Source of the DNA: Alkalihalobacillus sp. AL-G
Lineage (GTDB): Bacteria > Bacillota > Bacilli > Bacillales > Fictibacillaceae
Assembly (NCBI RefSeq): GCF_030643805.1
Contig: NZ_CP094656.1
Location: 3,782,001 to 3,846,000, forward strand
DNA: 64,000 bases
Direction: 5' to 3'
The translations under genes and the position numbers were made by a program. Shown one piece after another: positions 1-10,040 of the stretch. Each line of letters opens with the position of its first letter. Positions within the stretch are counted from its first letter, which is position 1. The notes under the pieces are model-generated. The model had not been told where the DNA came from. It made no database searches and worked only from the letters and a program-made list of their open reading frames with translations.

Positions 1-93
1 CCATGATAATCCTCTAAATTCTTTTAGAACTTAGGCGTTTGATTATATATCAGGCTAAAAGTAAAGATGTGAAAGGATAGTAGTTTTTGGAGG

Positions 94-160
94 CCGATTA
101 AAAAACAGCATGGAGCGATTCTCTCACTCAAGCCCCATGTTAATCGGTTATTTTTTTCAA
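94..160. terminator. Probable bidirectional terminator downstream of the pse operon
   Basis: On the plus strand CCGATTAA pairs with TTAATCGG and is followed by a seven-T run. On the minus strand an inner stem (CATGGGGC with GCTCCATG) is followed by CTGTTTTTT. It lies about 140 bases past the last gene of the minus-strand pseudaminic acid operon, so it probably ends that transcript and another arriving from the left. Confidence 0.6.
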
Positions 161-245
161 ATTAAGGAAATGACAATGTTATTTCAATGCCTCAATATTC
201 CTCAGGAAATAGCAAGTTTCGATGGATGATAGCAGGGTTATACCC

Positions 246-291
246 TATATATACGACATTCTTCGAGCGGATGAAGACTATAGTCCGCTTT
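246..291 (+). repeat. Interspersed repeat family, copy 1 (diverged)
   Basis: Shares TATATATACGAC and AGACTATAGTCCGCTT, in the same order, with copies near 9.2, 11.5, 15.5 and 19.5 kb. The middle is diverged. It contains the 10-bp palindrome GACTATAGTC. It is intergenic and has no coding potential. Confidence 0.7.
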
Positions 292-302
292 CTGGCTTTC
301 TC

Positions 303-1388
303 TCACTTAAATGAAAAGCTAAATACCGGCAATCCATATGTATAATCAACATCGATACGTACACCTTTAAAATCTATGACATATTTCAAATCAGTTTCAG
401 CAACTTTCTTTTCAGGCGATTGAAATTCTAATGCGTATGAAAACAATTCCAAGAAGTCTGCATCTAAGCCATGGGTATTTGATTTATATTTCTTATTATC
501 GACATCAGCTTCCGTCACAAGAATGAATTTAGAGTTAGGGATTGTTTCTATCATGCATTTCTTTTCTGTATGATCTACTAAAACATCATCATTGCCTTGA
601 AAGGATAAAATTTGAGTAGTTCCAGAAAAATTTTCATACAATGTATTCAGATTCAAATCTTGTTTGTTTTTGGTTATGTTTTTTGCTAGATAATCAAATT
701 CGATCGCAAGAGTTGAATTTCCTAGTTGTCGATAAAGAAATCTATTCTTTGATAAATAGACTGGCTCCAACCAAGCTGAATTGTCTACGATATATGAATA
801 CAGACTAGGTGCTAATATATTACTTAAGTGAAGCAGATACGCACCATGGGAATGTCCATAGCCTATTATTCTATTCGAGTCAAACGTCAAATTATTTTCA
901 TTCAATGTAATTTTTACAGCCTCGATTGCCGATATGATATCTATTGCCTGCATATAACTCATATCATTATACTCTTCTAAACTCTCATTAAGTTTAGCTT
1001 GCAAAGGAAGTACTGTATTTTTTTCACTTAATAAATTGAACAGCACCGAAGAATCTTGATTGATTTTTTCTAGTTCTTCTATGGTAAAAATAGATTGCAG
1101 AACTTGTTTATCTGGAAAGGTAAAATTCTCAGCCTCCTGCATATATGAACTCCCAAAATAATCAGACTGGATCGTCACCATGTTGTACTTGTCGGCAAAT
1201 AGTTCCCTCATTTTTTTATAGATTTTCGAATCAATATTCCCACCAAATCCAGGAACCAAAATCAACAGCCCAGTATGTGCGTTCACTCCATTCTGTGGCG
1301 TAGAAAAATCAATTCTCAACTCTCTATCACTATTGCCTACATATATGGTAGGATGCGCTGGAATTTTAATACTGTATTGTTCAGACAT
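303..1388 (-). CDS. DUF2920 family alpha/beta-hydrolase-like protein
   Basis: A 361-residue protein resembling the DUF2920 family, which I know from flagellar glycosylation regions; its reaction is not established to my knowledge. An early LLILVPGFGG stretch and a later GYGHSHG nucleophile-elbow-like motif suggest an alpha/beta-hydrolase fold, possibly an esterase or deacylase. The start is the ATG of MSEQYS, preceded by AGAGGGGAC; an ATG ten codons upstream lacks a ribosome site. It follows pseI on the same strand after 253 bases in which I see no gene. Its place at the end of the pse operon suggests a role in modifying or transferring the nonulosonic acid. Function is inferred from context only. 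Confidence 0.75.
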   Translation of the reverse strand: MSEQYSIKIPAHPTIYVGNSDRELRIDFSTPQNGVNAHTGLLILVPGFGGNIDSKIYKKMRELFADKYNMVTIQSDYFGSSYMQEAENFTFPDKQVLQSIFTIEELEKINQDSSVLFNLLSEKNTVLPLQAKLNESLEEYNDMSYMQAIDIISAIEAVKITLNENNLTFDSNRIIGYGHSHGAYLLHLSNILAPSLYSYIVDNSAWLEPVYLSKNRFLYRQLGNSTLAIEFDYLAKNITKNKQDLNLNTLYENFSGTTQILSFQGNDDVLVDHTEKKCMIETIPNSKFILVTEADVDNKKYKSNTHGLDADFLELFSYALEFQSPEKKVAETDLKYVIDFKGVRIDVDYTYGLPVFSFSFK

Positions 1389-1641
1389 TATTTTTTTGTC
1401 CCCTCTAACTAAAATCATATTTGCATGAGGTACGGTTCTCCGTACGATGGTTCGTTCTCATCAGCATTAATTCGACCTTAACGCTACCTTGATAGTTAAA
1501 GGGGCTTCTTCCGGTCATACCATAGAGATACATACGATTCATAATTTGCATGGGGGGGTTAACTCCATCATCATCCTGTCCACCCATGCTATCGACTTCA
1601 TTTCTGGTCCATACGTTTTGATTTTTTCTGCTGTCTATATG

Positions 1642-2694
1642 CTATATCATTGAATCCAAGGTTAAAGGTGTGCCTTTTTTTATATCTCTTTTTGCTGTTA
1701 TTTGAAGTACCTTTTCATAATATTTTGGCTTTAATCCATAACCTGGCCGGATTATTTTGACATTGTCTTTCGTAAACGGCTCGCCAGCTTTAATATCCTT
1801 TGACACATAAATCGATCTTCTGAATTTTAGTGAAGCCTGTTCCTTTTTAGTTGGTCCGTATGAGACTTTTCCAAATGCTTCCCATGCCCGTTTCGTCTCA
1901 ACGACGAGTGAATTCATTTCGGCAGGTTCTAGTGAAAAAGTTGAGTCCACTCCACCATCTTCTCTTGAAAGGGTGAAATGTTTTTCGATGACTGTAGCTC
2001 CTAACGCTACGCTCGCAACGGCTACACCGGTTCCCATTGTATGATCCGATAGCCCTACCTGACAATTGAACAATTGCTTCATGTGTGGGATGGTTGAAAT
2101 ATTCGTATTTTCCGGACTAGCCGGATAGGTACTCGTACATTTTAATAGCACCAGGTTTTCACAACCAGCTTCACGGGCGGAACGAACAGTTTCATCTAAC
2201 TCAGCGATACTCGCCATTCCAGTCGAGATGATCATCGGTTTACCAGTGGAGGCAACTTTTTTTATTAAAGGGAGATCGGTATTCTCGAATGACGCAATTT
2301 TATAGAAAGGAACATTTAATTCCTCTAAAAAATCTACGGATGTTTCGTCAAACGGTGTACTAAAAGGAATCATCCCCAATTCTCGAGTACGTTTAAAAAT
2401 GGGCTCATGCCATTCCCATGGGGTATACGCTTGTTGGTAAAGTTGATGAAGGGATTTACCTTTCCATAGGCTGTTTTCGTCTTCAATATAAAAGTCACCC
2501 TCAGTAATATCAAGGGTCATCGTATCTGCCGTGTACGTTTGTAATTTCAATGCATGCGCACCAGCATTCGCCGCTGCTTCTACAATTTCTAGTGCTCTCT
2601 CCAGGGATTGATTATGATTTCCTGACATCTCCGCAATAATAAATGGCGGTTGATTCGGTCCAATTTTTCTTTCTCCTATTTGAAATTCATTCAT
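1642..2694 (-). CDS. pseI: Pseudaminic acid synthase
   Basis: A NeuB-family enzyme of 350 residues that condenses 6-deoxy-AltdiNAc with phosphoenolpyruvate to make pseudaminic acid in the cytoplasm. The N-terminal TIM-barrel part (about 1-280) shows GERKIGPNQPPFIIAEMSGNH, a near-exact PseI signature, plus KLQTYTADTMT and GLSDHTMG. The C-terminal part (about 285-350) is an SAF/antifreeze-like domain, with RRSIYVSKDIKAGE. Length matches the family. Its start overlaps the end of pseH by four bases, so the two are probably translationally coupled. It could be confused with legionaminic or sialic acid synthases, but the neighbouring PseB, C, F, G and H fix the pathway. Confidence 0.95.
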   Translation of the reverse strand: MNEFQIGERKIGPNQPPFIIAEMSGNHNQSLERALEIVEAAANAGAHALKLQTYTADTMTLDITEGDFYIEDENSLWKGKSLHQLYQQAYTPWEWHEPIFKRTRELGMIPFSTPFDETSVDFLEELNVPFYKIASFENTDLPLIKKVASTGKPMIISTGMASIAELDETVRSAREAGCENLVLLKCTSTYPASPENTNISTIPHMKQLFNCQVGLSDHTMGTGVAVASVALGATVIEKHFTLSREDGGVDSTFSLEPAEMNSLVVETKRAWEAFGKVSYGPTKKEQASLKFRRSIYVSKDIKAGEPFTKDNVKIIRPGYGLKPKYYEKVLQITAKRDIKKGTPLTLDSMI

Positions 2695-3248
2695 GATATC
2701 ATTCCTTCAATCCGTTTATGTATACCGACTTTTTGCCTACTCCACTCACTGTCAAAGAGTGCCATCAGCACGATATCAGTTAAGCTATCATCTTTGTATA
2801 TATGATCTTTAAGGGTCCCTTCCGTTACAAAGCCTAGCTTGGTATGATAATGGACACTTTGTTCATTAATGCCGATGATTTCAGCGGACAATTTTCGAAT
2901 CTTCAACTCTTCAAAGATAAAATTCAATGCTAGATAGCCCATGATCGTGCCAGCGCCTTTTGGAGCCTTTGGATTACCTATATAAAATCCCCATTCACAT
3001 TTGCTATTTTCATGATCAATCTTAGTAAAATTGACCACTCCCATTGGAACGCCATCCATATAAAAGACTTTCACGATACAGCTCTTATCGTTGTGAATCT
3101 TCTGGAACCAATTTTTATGATGTTCCATTGAAATGACATGTTCCGAATACATGACTGATCGGATATGTTTTTGATTTCTCCAAGCTAAAACCAAATCTAG
3201 ATGTGAGGCATCCATGTCCACAAGCTTTATCCTATCTGAAAAGGTCAT
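2691..3248 (-). CDS. pseH: UDP-4-amino-4,6-dideoxy-AltNAc N-acetyltransferase
   Basis: A GNAT-fold acetyltransferase of 185 residues that acetylates the 4-amino group of the PseC product using acetyl-CoA, the third step of CMP-pseudaminic acid synthesis. Visible features are the opening LVDMDASHLDLVLAWRN, the EWGFYIGNPKAPKGAGTIMG acetyl-CoA loop region, and INEQSVHYHTKLGF towards the C terminus. A GTG and an ATG are adjacent at the start; the ATG is better spaced from GGAGG. The first codons overlap the 3' end of pseG, as expected in a tight operon. Confidence 0.93.
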   Translation of the reverse strand: MTFSDRIKLVDMDASHLDLVLAWRNQKHIRSVMYSEHVISMEHHKNWFQKIHNDKSCIVKVFYMDGVPMGVVNFTKIDHENSKCEWGFYIGNPKAPKGAGTIMGYLALNFIFEELKIRKLSAEIIGINEQSVHYHTKLGFVTEGTLKDHIYKDDSLTDIVLMALFDSEWSRQKVGIHKRIEGMIS

Positions 3249-4329
3249 CACACGCCTCCAATATCGCTTTTGCTACTGGGTAAGTTTTAACGTATTCACG
3301 GTCTATAAGTTTTAACGAGTTTTCAGAGAGCTTATTGACCCGTTCAGGGGAATGCAACAAATAATCCACTTCGTTATAAATAAAATCACTTGAAACATTT
3401 CCGCTCGTGCCAAGATTCACGATTGCTCCAATCCCACTGACTGCTCGAGTCGTTTCCGATTGATTTTCTGCAACGATAATGGAAACAGTAGGTAAACCTA
3501 AACAGCATCTTTCCCAGGTCGTCGTTCCCCCTGCACCTATCGCCAAGTCAGCCTCATTTATTCGTTCAGCCATATTTGGAACTTGGCAGGAGTAAGTAAA
3601 GTTCGTATATTTTTCACAAAACTTTTTTATGTGCAACTTGTTCTTGTTTGATGCCCCCACTACTACATCTACTAGGAGATTACTAAACCGAACGAGTGCT
3701 TTTAAGGTTTTCAATGTTTCATTCGTAGGATCTGACCCACCAAAGAAAACTAGAATCTTCTTTATACTTCCTGTTCTTTTCTTGATTTTTATTGAGTCGC
3801 TTAAAAATTCTTCCCTTAGCAAAACATTCTTTGGGCCTAATAAAAGTTTACAATGATTGGGTACTAGGTTATCATACCGATTTGTATAATTTTTATAGAA
3901 ATTTTGATCGAGTAAAAGATCGCAATTATGATTTCTATCTGCTAAATCATCGATAGCCATAATGCTATTGAAACACGTTCTCAGGCTTGTTTCCCATCGA
4001 TAATCTAATCCGTAGTGATCGACTATTAATAAATCAGCTTTTAGAGAATTCTTCTTTATGATTGATACCGTTTCTTCCTTATCTTTCATCCAGTTTTGCT
4101 CATACCAATCTATGATTCCTCGACTAAAAGGTATATTGGGCTTCGGTAATAAATAAACGTCAAAACCGTTCCTATGGATGAAATCGGATAATTCACCCTC
4201 TAAATCCCTGCACAAGAATGTGACTTCAACTCCATGTTCAACTAATTGTTTAGCAAGCGTTAAACATCTCATGACATGTCCAGTTCCAATTTCAACTGAA
4301 GCATCCGTACGGATTAATACTTCCATCAT
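3232..4329 (-). CDS. pseG: UDP-2,4-diacetamido-2,4,6-trideoxy-beta-L-altropyranose hydrolase
   Basis: A 365-residue GT-B-fold hydrolase that removes UDP before condensation by PseI. The N terminus, MEVLIRTDASVEIGTGHVMR, carries the family GTGHxxR motif with its catalytic His. The C-terminal half shows FFGGSDPTN and AIGAGGTTTWERCCLGLP, the nucleotide-binding region. Two ATGs are adjacent; AGAAGG seven bases upstream favours the first. The pseF stop lies two bases upstream and the 3' end overlaps pseH, so the pse genes are effectively one translational unit. Confidence 0.94.
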   Translation of the reverse strand: MMEVLIRTDASVEIGTGHVMRCLTLAKQLVEHGVEVTFLCRDLEGELSDFIHRNGFDVYLLPKPNIPFSRGIIDWYEQNWMKDKEETVSIIKKNSLKADLLIVDHYGLDYRWETSLRTCFNSIMAIDDLADRNHNCDLLLDQNFYKNYTNRYDNLVPNHCKLLLGPKNVLLREEFLSDSIKIKKRTGSIKKILVFFGGSDPTNETLKTLKALVRFSNLLVDVVVGASNKNKLHIKKFCEKYTNFTYSCQVPNMAERINEADLAIGAGGTTTWERCCLGLPTVSIIVAENQSETTRAVSGIGAIVNLGTSGNVSSDFIYNEVDYLLHSPERVNKLSENSLKLIDREYVKTYPVAKAILEACDDLFR

Positions 4330-4331
4330 TT

Positions 4332-5069
4332 CTAGACCTTCTTTTGCTCGATATGACGATTTATTTCCAACCATTCAGAATTCTTTTCCAAAATATCTAA
4401 AATCGTTCGTAAGTCTACATAAGCGCCGGAAAAATGCTGAGATGAGTATTCGATGATCTTTTCAACTAGTTCAAAGTCTTCTGGTGTATCCACTGTTAGT
4501 CTAACGTTACTATAATCAGAGGATAGCTTGACATTTCCTAACTTAAAAAGATCAGGGTTTTCATATATGTATGGAGTCACATGCTCCCTATGAGCGTCCT
4601 TTCCGGTATGATCATGCGTATATTCCAAACAGAACATGGATAGTGCTTCTACGTCCATACCTCTAGGGAATGTTCTTGTGAGTGTATTCGATACATAATC
4701 ATAGCCGTTACTCTCATTCAAGAATTCCTCGATCACTTGGTCGACCACTTTTGGATCCAATAAAGGACAATCCGATGTAAGACGGACAACAACATCTGCT
4801 GAGGCTTCTTTTGCTGCCTGATAGTACCGTGCCAACACATCATGTTCTGACCCTCTGTAAAAAGGAAGGGATAGACGGTTACACAAATCGATGATCGGCT
4901 GCTCATGAGCATTCGTTGTTGTTGCAATCATTATTTCATCAATGTACTCCGATAATCTTATTCTCTCGATTTGATATTCGAGCAGGGATTTCCCTAAAAC
5001 TTCTTTCAAAATCTTGCCTGGTAACCGTGTCGATCCCATTCTTGCTTGTATAATTGCAACGACTTTCAT
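4332..5069 (-). CDS. pseF: Pseudaminic acid cytidylyltransferase
   Basis: A 245-residue CMP-sugar nucleotidyltransferase that activates pseudaminic acid with CTP. The N terminus MKVVAIIQARMGSTRLPGK is the pyrophosphorylase-like loop of this family (also seen in SpsF proteins). Further motifs are VVVRLTSDCPLLDP and VRLTVDTPEDF. The ATG chosen has GGAGGACAGG just upstream; six more in-frame codons precede it but overlap the ribosome site. SpsF-type annotation is possible, but the flanking PseG and PseC make PseF the better call. Confidence 0.9.
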   Translation of the reverse strand: MKVVAIIQARMGSTRLPGKILKEVLGKSLLEYQIERIRLSEYIDEIMIATTTNAHEQPIIDLCNRLSLPFYRGSEHDVLARYYQAAKEASADVVVRLTSDCPLLDPKVVDQVIEEFLNESNGYDYVSNTLTRTFPRGMDVEALSMFCLEYTHDHTGKDAHREHVTPYIYENPDLFKLGNVKLSSDYSNVRLTVDTPEDFELVEKIIEYSSQHFSGAYVDLRTILDILEKNSEWLEINRHIEQKKV

Positions 5070-5086
5070 ACTGTCCTGTCCTCCCA

Positions 5087-6280
5087 TCAGTTTTTAGAGA
5101 AGTGATCCACTACTTTCTTGACTGCATTAATTACATCTTCTACATCATTATCAGTCATTGCCGGAAACAGAGGTAATGTGATTATTTCTTCGTACAATTG
5201 TTCGGACTTAGGACAAATTCCTTTTTCATACCCTAACCCTTGATAAAAAGGGTGTAGATGAACTGGAATGTAATGGACGTTTACTCCGATATTTTCTTTA
5301 TGCAATGCTTCAAATATTTGTTTTCTAGTACCGCTTAACTGATTGAGGTCAAGGTGAAGTATGTATAAGTGCCAGCTCGAATGACCTTCTGGGTTTTGTT
5401 TAGGTACGTTAACTTCAGAAATCTTAGTAAACGCTTCATTATATCTCGATACAAATTTTCTTCTTATATTTATAAAATAATCGAGTTGATCCAGTTGGCT
5501 TATTCCGAGTACGGCTTGAATATCCGTTAGCCGATAATTAAATCCGAGAGATTGCATTTCATAATACCACGGTCCATGATTTTCTATTAACTCAGCATTG
5601 TTTCTCGTGATTCCATGGGAACGAAAAGAGATTAACTTTTGAAAATAAGATTTGTTATTTGTAGTTATAATGCCGCCCTCACCTGTCGTTACATGTTTTA
5701 CAGGATGAAAGCTGAACATGGTCATATCACTGATTGAACCGATTTTTTCACCGTTGTATTCTGCACCGATCGCATGGGCTGCATCCTCAATGACGATCAA
5801 GTTGTGTTTTTCAGCAATGCTAAGAATCGCTTCCAAGTCAGCGGGTTGGCCGGTGAAATCTACTGGGATGATCGCTTTTGTGTTTGGTGTAATCAGTTCT
5901 TCGATTTTTTCGGGATCAATGTTATATGTATTCTCATCAATATCTGCAAATATTGGTTTACCACCTTGGTAGAGGACACAGTTCGCGCTTGCTGCAAACG
6001 TCATCGGGGTAGTGATGACCTCATCGCCAGTTGTAATCCCAGCAGCAAAACAAGCTCCATGTAAAGCAGCTGTCCCATTCGAAAAGCTGACAGCATATTC
6101 AGCACCTACGTATTCAGCGACCTTTTCCTCAAAAGCTTTTACTGCTGGTCCAGTCGTTAAAAAATCCCCTTTTAAGACTTTGACAACTGCTTCAATATCC
6201 TCTTCTGATATCCATTGACGTCCATAGGGTAAGTAAGTATCTCTAACAGGCTTCGAGGACTTATATTCTTCGGTTTGCAC
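5087..6280 (-). CDS. pseC: UDP-4-amino-4,6-dideoxy-N-acetyl-beta-L-altrosamine transaminase
   Basis: A 397-residue PLP enzyme of the DegT/DnrJ/EryC1/StrS family that aminates C4 of the PseB product using glutamate. It shows GTAALHGACFAAGI, IEDAAHAIGAEYNG with the PLP-binding Asp166, and FHPVKHVTTGEGG with the Schiff-base Lys195. The start is a GTG preceded by AAAGGATG. PseF follows after 17 bases. The gene is full length with no visible defect. Confidence 0.95.
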   Translation of the reverse strand: MQTEEYKSSKPVRDTYLPYGRQWISEEDIEAVVKVLKGDFLTTGPAVKAFEEKVAEYVGAEYAVSFSNGTAALHGACFAAGITTGDEVITTPMTFAASANCVLYQGGKPIFADIDENTYNIDPEKIEELITPNTKAIIPVDFTGQPADLEAILSIAEKHNLIVIEDAAHAIGAEYNGEKIGSISDMTMFSFHPVKHVTTGEGGIITTNNKSYFQKLISFRSHGITRNNAELIENHGPWYYEMQSLGFNYRLTDIQAVLGISQLDQLDYFINIRRKFVSRYNEAFTKISEVNVPKQNPEGHSSWHLYILHLDLNQLSGTRKQIFEALHKENIGVNVHYIPVHLHPFYQGLGYEKGICPKSEQLYEEIITLPLFPAMTDNDVEDVINAVKKVVDHFSKN

Positions 6281-6313
6281 AATCTATCATCCTTTTATTA
6301 TAGTGAGACTTAC

Positions 6314-7387
<1,074 letters not shown>

Positions 7388-7667
7388 ACTTTTAAAATAA
7401 TATTTTACTAAGAAATAGAGGAATATATGGCAGTCGGTGATTTAAACGTATGTAGGAGTCTTTTTTACTTCGTAATGCTACCAGTTTTTCGATGAGGATA
7501 AAGTGTAAAAGAAGAGTGAAGAGGATTTTGTTTAGAAATTAATGTTTGCTGATGAAGCAGATGTGCCATTTATTCCAAGAGGGAGACATAACCTGAGTAG
7601 CCTAACTCCCGGATAGAAAGGGAATGCTACAACTTTAACTGTAAGGAAGTTTAATGGTCACTGTTTT

Positions 7668-8012
7668 TTATTTTTCAATAGGCCGTATTAAAATAGGTTC
7701 GTTCCAACTTGATATAACAGTATATAAAATATAAGCACCGTATATAAATGAAGCTGAATGGAGTAGAAGTAGCACAATCCAATACCTTTTCTTATAAAGG
7801 AACCATTTATAAGTTAAGATCGCAAGGACGATACTAACAAGTACAACACTGTAGAAAATTACTGTATTTATTGTTTGTACGGTTTCTTCATCAACGTTCG
7901 TTGGATCTGGTTGAATTATGAATAAAAGCATCCTAACTGTAATAAAGTGAAGAACCATAGTATTAATCGGTACCATGACTATGTTTAAGATTATTAGACC
8001 AAACTTTTTCAC
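7668..8012 (-). CDS. Small multi-pass membrane protein, unrecognised
   Basis: A 114-residue hydrophobic protein with about three predicted membrane segments (residues 4-30, 50-68 and 77-100), separated by a short polar stretch PDPTNVDEETVQ. I do not recognise a family. The start is a GTG with AGAGGAG about 12 bases upstream. It is the last gene of a three-gene minus-strand set with the 54-residue membrane ORF and the RDD protein, which suggests membrane or cell-envelope function, but nothing more specific can be said. Confidence 0.6.
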   Translation of the reverse strand: MKKFGLIILNIVMVPINTMVLHFITVRMLLFIIQPDPTNVDEETVQTINTVIFYSVVLVSIVLAILTYKWFLYKKRYWIVLLLLHSASFIYGAYILYTVISSWNEPILIRPIEK

Positions 8013-8052
8013 CGGTGCCTGTCACTCCTCTAATTTTGTCGAAGTTTTTACA

Positions 8053-8217
8053 TCAAAATGATTGGAAAATAGTGCGCGCCCAAGCTGTACAAATCACTGC
8101 CCAGCCTAGTGCATACAACTTTGTATATAGTCGGATTGAAGGAACATAAAAACTCAGAATAAAAAGAAGGATTGCCCCTATTCCTAATAAAAACTGCCCC
8201 TTCTGCCCTTCCCTCAT
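8053..8217 (-). CDS. 54-residue membrane protein coupled to the RDD gene
   Basis: A short open frame beginning MREGQKGQFLLGIGAILLFI and ending in TIFQSF. It has two likely membrane segments, the second around LYALGWAVICTAW. Its ATG comes one base after the stop codon of the upstream RDD gene, an arrangement typical of translational re-initiation, although no independent strong ribosome site is present. I do not recognise the family. The call rests on position, hydrophobicity and a clean frame. Confidence 0.55.
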   Translation of the reverse strand: MREGQKGQFLLGIGAILLFILSFYVPSIRLYTKLYALGWAVICTAWARTIFQSF

Positions 8218-8218
8218 T

Positions 8219-8968
8219 TTAAAGAAATCTTATGTAAAGGATTAACAGCAGCAGGATCATCGCAATCACTCCACGCACAACACCGATTTTATCATGTAAA
8301 ACGACTAGATCATTGTTGGAATCCCACGGTGTCGTACGGGTGGACGTTAGATTGGTGTAAGAAATAATCTGAGTGAAAAAAGATATAACGACGATACCGA
8401 GTCCAAATCCACGAATCCATATAGAAAGACTTCTTTTATAAGCGATCGGTAGTGTCAGCTTATTTCCTTCGTTATCTAGTACATATGTCTTAAGCAGCCA
8501 TCTGCCTGGTGTTGTCCCCCATGTCGACAAGAATATCGTATCAATGACTAATGTTAAAAAAATAGTGATGAAAGCTAATAGAAATGTTGAAGCTGATTCT
8601 AGGAATGCAGGTGTAAATATACCGAGAAATAAACCGACTATAAATACACAAATACTCATGTCGAACGTTTTGGCAAGATAACGCACCCATGGTCTCCCAT
8701 ACGGATATGCAACTTTGTTTTGTTTGATGTTTTCTTCGATTGGTGCGTCCTTTCGAAAAGCATAATCCGGGTCAATAACGAGTTGAGCCAGCTCTTCAAT
8801 TCGATTGGCAGGCACCCATCTTGCTCTCTTATCCGATCGCAATAAAGTTCGCCTTTGTAACACACCATTTTTAAACTTTTCCTCTAATTGGTCTATGCTG
8901 ATTGGACCTTGAGCATAGCCGTCCTTTTCATAGTACCATAGCTTTTCTTGCTGTACGCTGTTTTCCAT
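8219..8968 (-). CDS. GYF_2 plus RDD family membrane protein
   Basis: A 249-residue protein with two recognisable parts. Residues about 10-60 form a GYF_2-type domain: WYYEKDGYAQGPISIDQLEE, then VLQRRTLLRSDKRARWVPA. Residues about 90-249 are an RDD domain: RPWVRYLAKTFDMSI at its start, several membrane helices, and WGTTPGRWLLKTYVLD. RDD proteins are small membrane proteins, some linked to ion or solute transport; the role of this fusion is unknown. It heads a three-gene membrane-protein set. AGGGGGAAAGC precedes the start. Confidence 0.85.
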   Translation of the reverse strand: MENSVQQEKLWYYEKDGYAQGPISIDQLEEKFKNGVLQRRTLLRSDKRARWVPANRIEELAQLVIDPDYAFRKDAPIEENIKQNKVAYPYGRPWVRYLAKTFDMSICVFIVGLFLGIFTPAFLESASTFLLAFITIFLTLVIDTIFLSTWGTTPGRWLLKTYVLDNEGNKLTLPIAYKRSLSIWIRGFGLGIVVISFFTQIISYTNLTSTRTTPWDSNNDLVVLHDKIGVVRGVIAMILLLLILYIRFL

Positions 8969-9190
8969 AATAGCTTTCCCCCTAAAACTTTACCATTTTA
9001 ACTTATATCGTATAAGGAGTTTATATTGTTTATACGGTTATCGTTTCAAACATTAAAATAGTCCGTCATAAATGGGCGAACATTTCCTGTGGTTTATTGT
9101 TGAATTAGCGTTGTTCGAGTTTGTGAATTCTCCTAAATTCAATAACGTTTTCTGAATTGTTTCAGGATCTTACAACATCAATAAGACACA

Positions 9191-9222
9191 AGTCGGGTGG
9201 CTGCAGACTATTGTCCGCTTAC
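9191..9222 (+). repeat. Interspersed repeat family, copy 2 (partial)
   Basis: AGTCGGGTGGCTGCAGACTA followed by TTGTCCGCTTAC matches the 3' half of the family; the TATATACGAC part is missing. It lies in the 295-base intergenic space between the RDD gene and ykvA, where I see no other feature. Confidence 0.7.
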
Positions 9223-9263
9223 AATATTCGCAATACAACCTCTTTTATTATGTAAACAATCAC

Positions 9264-9671
9264 TTAATTAAACGTTTTATAGAGATAGTAAGCGAGACCA
9301 CTAATAACCAACAGCCAGATCACCAATACGATTAAACCAGCGATCCAGTTCCTGGGTTTCTCCTTGCCCTCTTTCTCGTTTACCTTTACTTGATATTCTT
9401 GAAAAACATGATCTGGAATTAGTTTGATAGCGAGTGCAATTCCAAGCGGCAGTAGGATGATATCATCTAGATAACCTAGGATCGGAATGAAGTCCGGGAT
9501 TAAATCGATTGGACTGAACGCATACCCGACAACTAGAATTGCGATCAGCTTTGCATTCCACGGAACCCGTTTGTCTTTATACGAATAGTAGAGCACCAAC
9601 AATTCGGACTTTAATTTTCGTGCCCACTTTTTCACGGTTTTCAGTACCGCCTGAATTTGGTTGAACGACAT
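9264..9671 (-). CDS. ykvA: YkvA family (DUF1232) membrane protein
   Basis: A 135-residue protein with the DUF1232 signature: VPWNAKLIAILVVGYAFSPI, DLIPDFIPILGYLDD, then a hydrophobic stretch. A second membrane helix lies near the C terminus (about 112-132). The biochemical role of the family is not established; it is common and usually single-copy in Bacillaceae. It appears to be monocistronic, with a strong terminator just upstream that insulates it from the decayed gene beyond. Confidence 0.85.
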   Translation of the reverse strand: MSFNQIQAVLKTVKKWARKLKSELLVLYYSYKDKRVPWNAKLIAILVVGYAFSPIDLIPDFIPILGYLDDIILLPLGIALAIKLIPDHVFQEYQVKVNEKEGKEKPRNWIAGLIVLVIWLLVISGLAYYLYKTFN

Positions 9672-9745
9672 ATTTTGTCACCTCAGAAGAATTAACTTGT
9701 ACCTATTAACATACTACCTTTTAATTATTCCCGATACCATATGAA

Positions 9746-9783
9746 AAGTGCCTTATTCAACTGATACATCGAATAAGGCACTT
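9746..9783 (-). terminator. Rho-independent terminator, 13-bp perfect stem
   Basis: AAGTGCCTTATTC pairs perfectly with GAATAAGGCACTT around a 12-base loop; on the minus strand it is followed by TTTTCATATG. It belongs to the decayed minus-strand gene that ends eight bases away. Confidence 0.8.
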
Positions 9784-9790
9784 ATCTCAA

Positions 9791-10040
9791 TTAATCCCTG
9801 CCGCCGCTAAGGATTCCTGCTACATAGTTATCAGTGTCTGGATGTTTTCTCATAGCTGAGTGATCGCCGTAGGTAGGGTCCAACAGATAGAACCGGTTAT
9901 TGATGATCAATATTGGAAGTGTCCCATCATAATCAGGATCCTGGTCTGATATTCACTGCACCATCCTCTATATCGGCATAGCTCCACCAGGACAGCGATT
10001 GTCCATATGCTGCGAATATCCATCTACTCGAGCTGTTCAT
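9791..10040 (-). pseudogene. Decayed gene of unknown family, frameshifted
   Basis: Two adjoining minus-strand reading frames together look like one protein. The upstream frame starts MNSSSRWIFAAYGQSLSWWS and runs to about NIR. The downstream frame continues QDPDYDGTLPILIINNRFYL, then LLDPTYGDHSAMRK, and ends AGILSGGRD with a stop. The switch near 9940 implies a frameshift. A strong terminator follows. I do not recognise the family. It may be a 3' relic or a small gene disrupted by a single indel. Confidence 0.5.

Noticed and set aside
1405-1587. 60-codon minus-strand frame between DUF2920 and pseI
   Set aside because: No recognisable family and unlikely composition. Its start looks like a ribosome-site-rich stretch, and it may be a relic. 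I briefly suspected a group II intron end because of the TACGGTTCTCCGTACG palindrome, but no domain V or reverse transcriptase can be shown.
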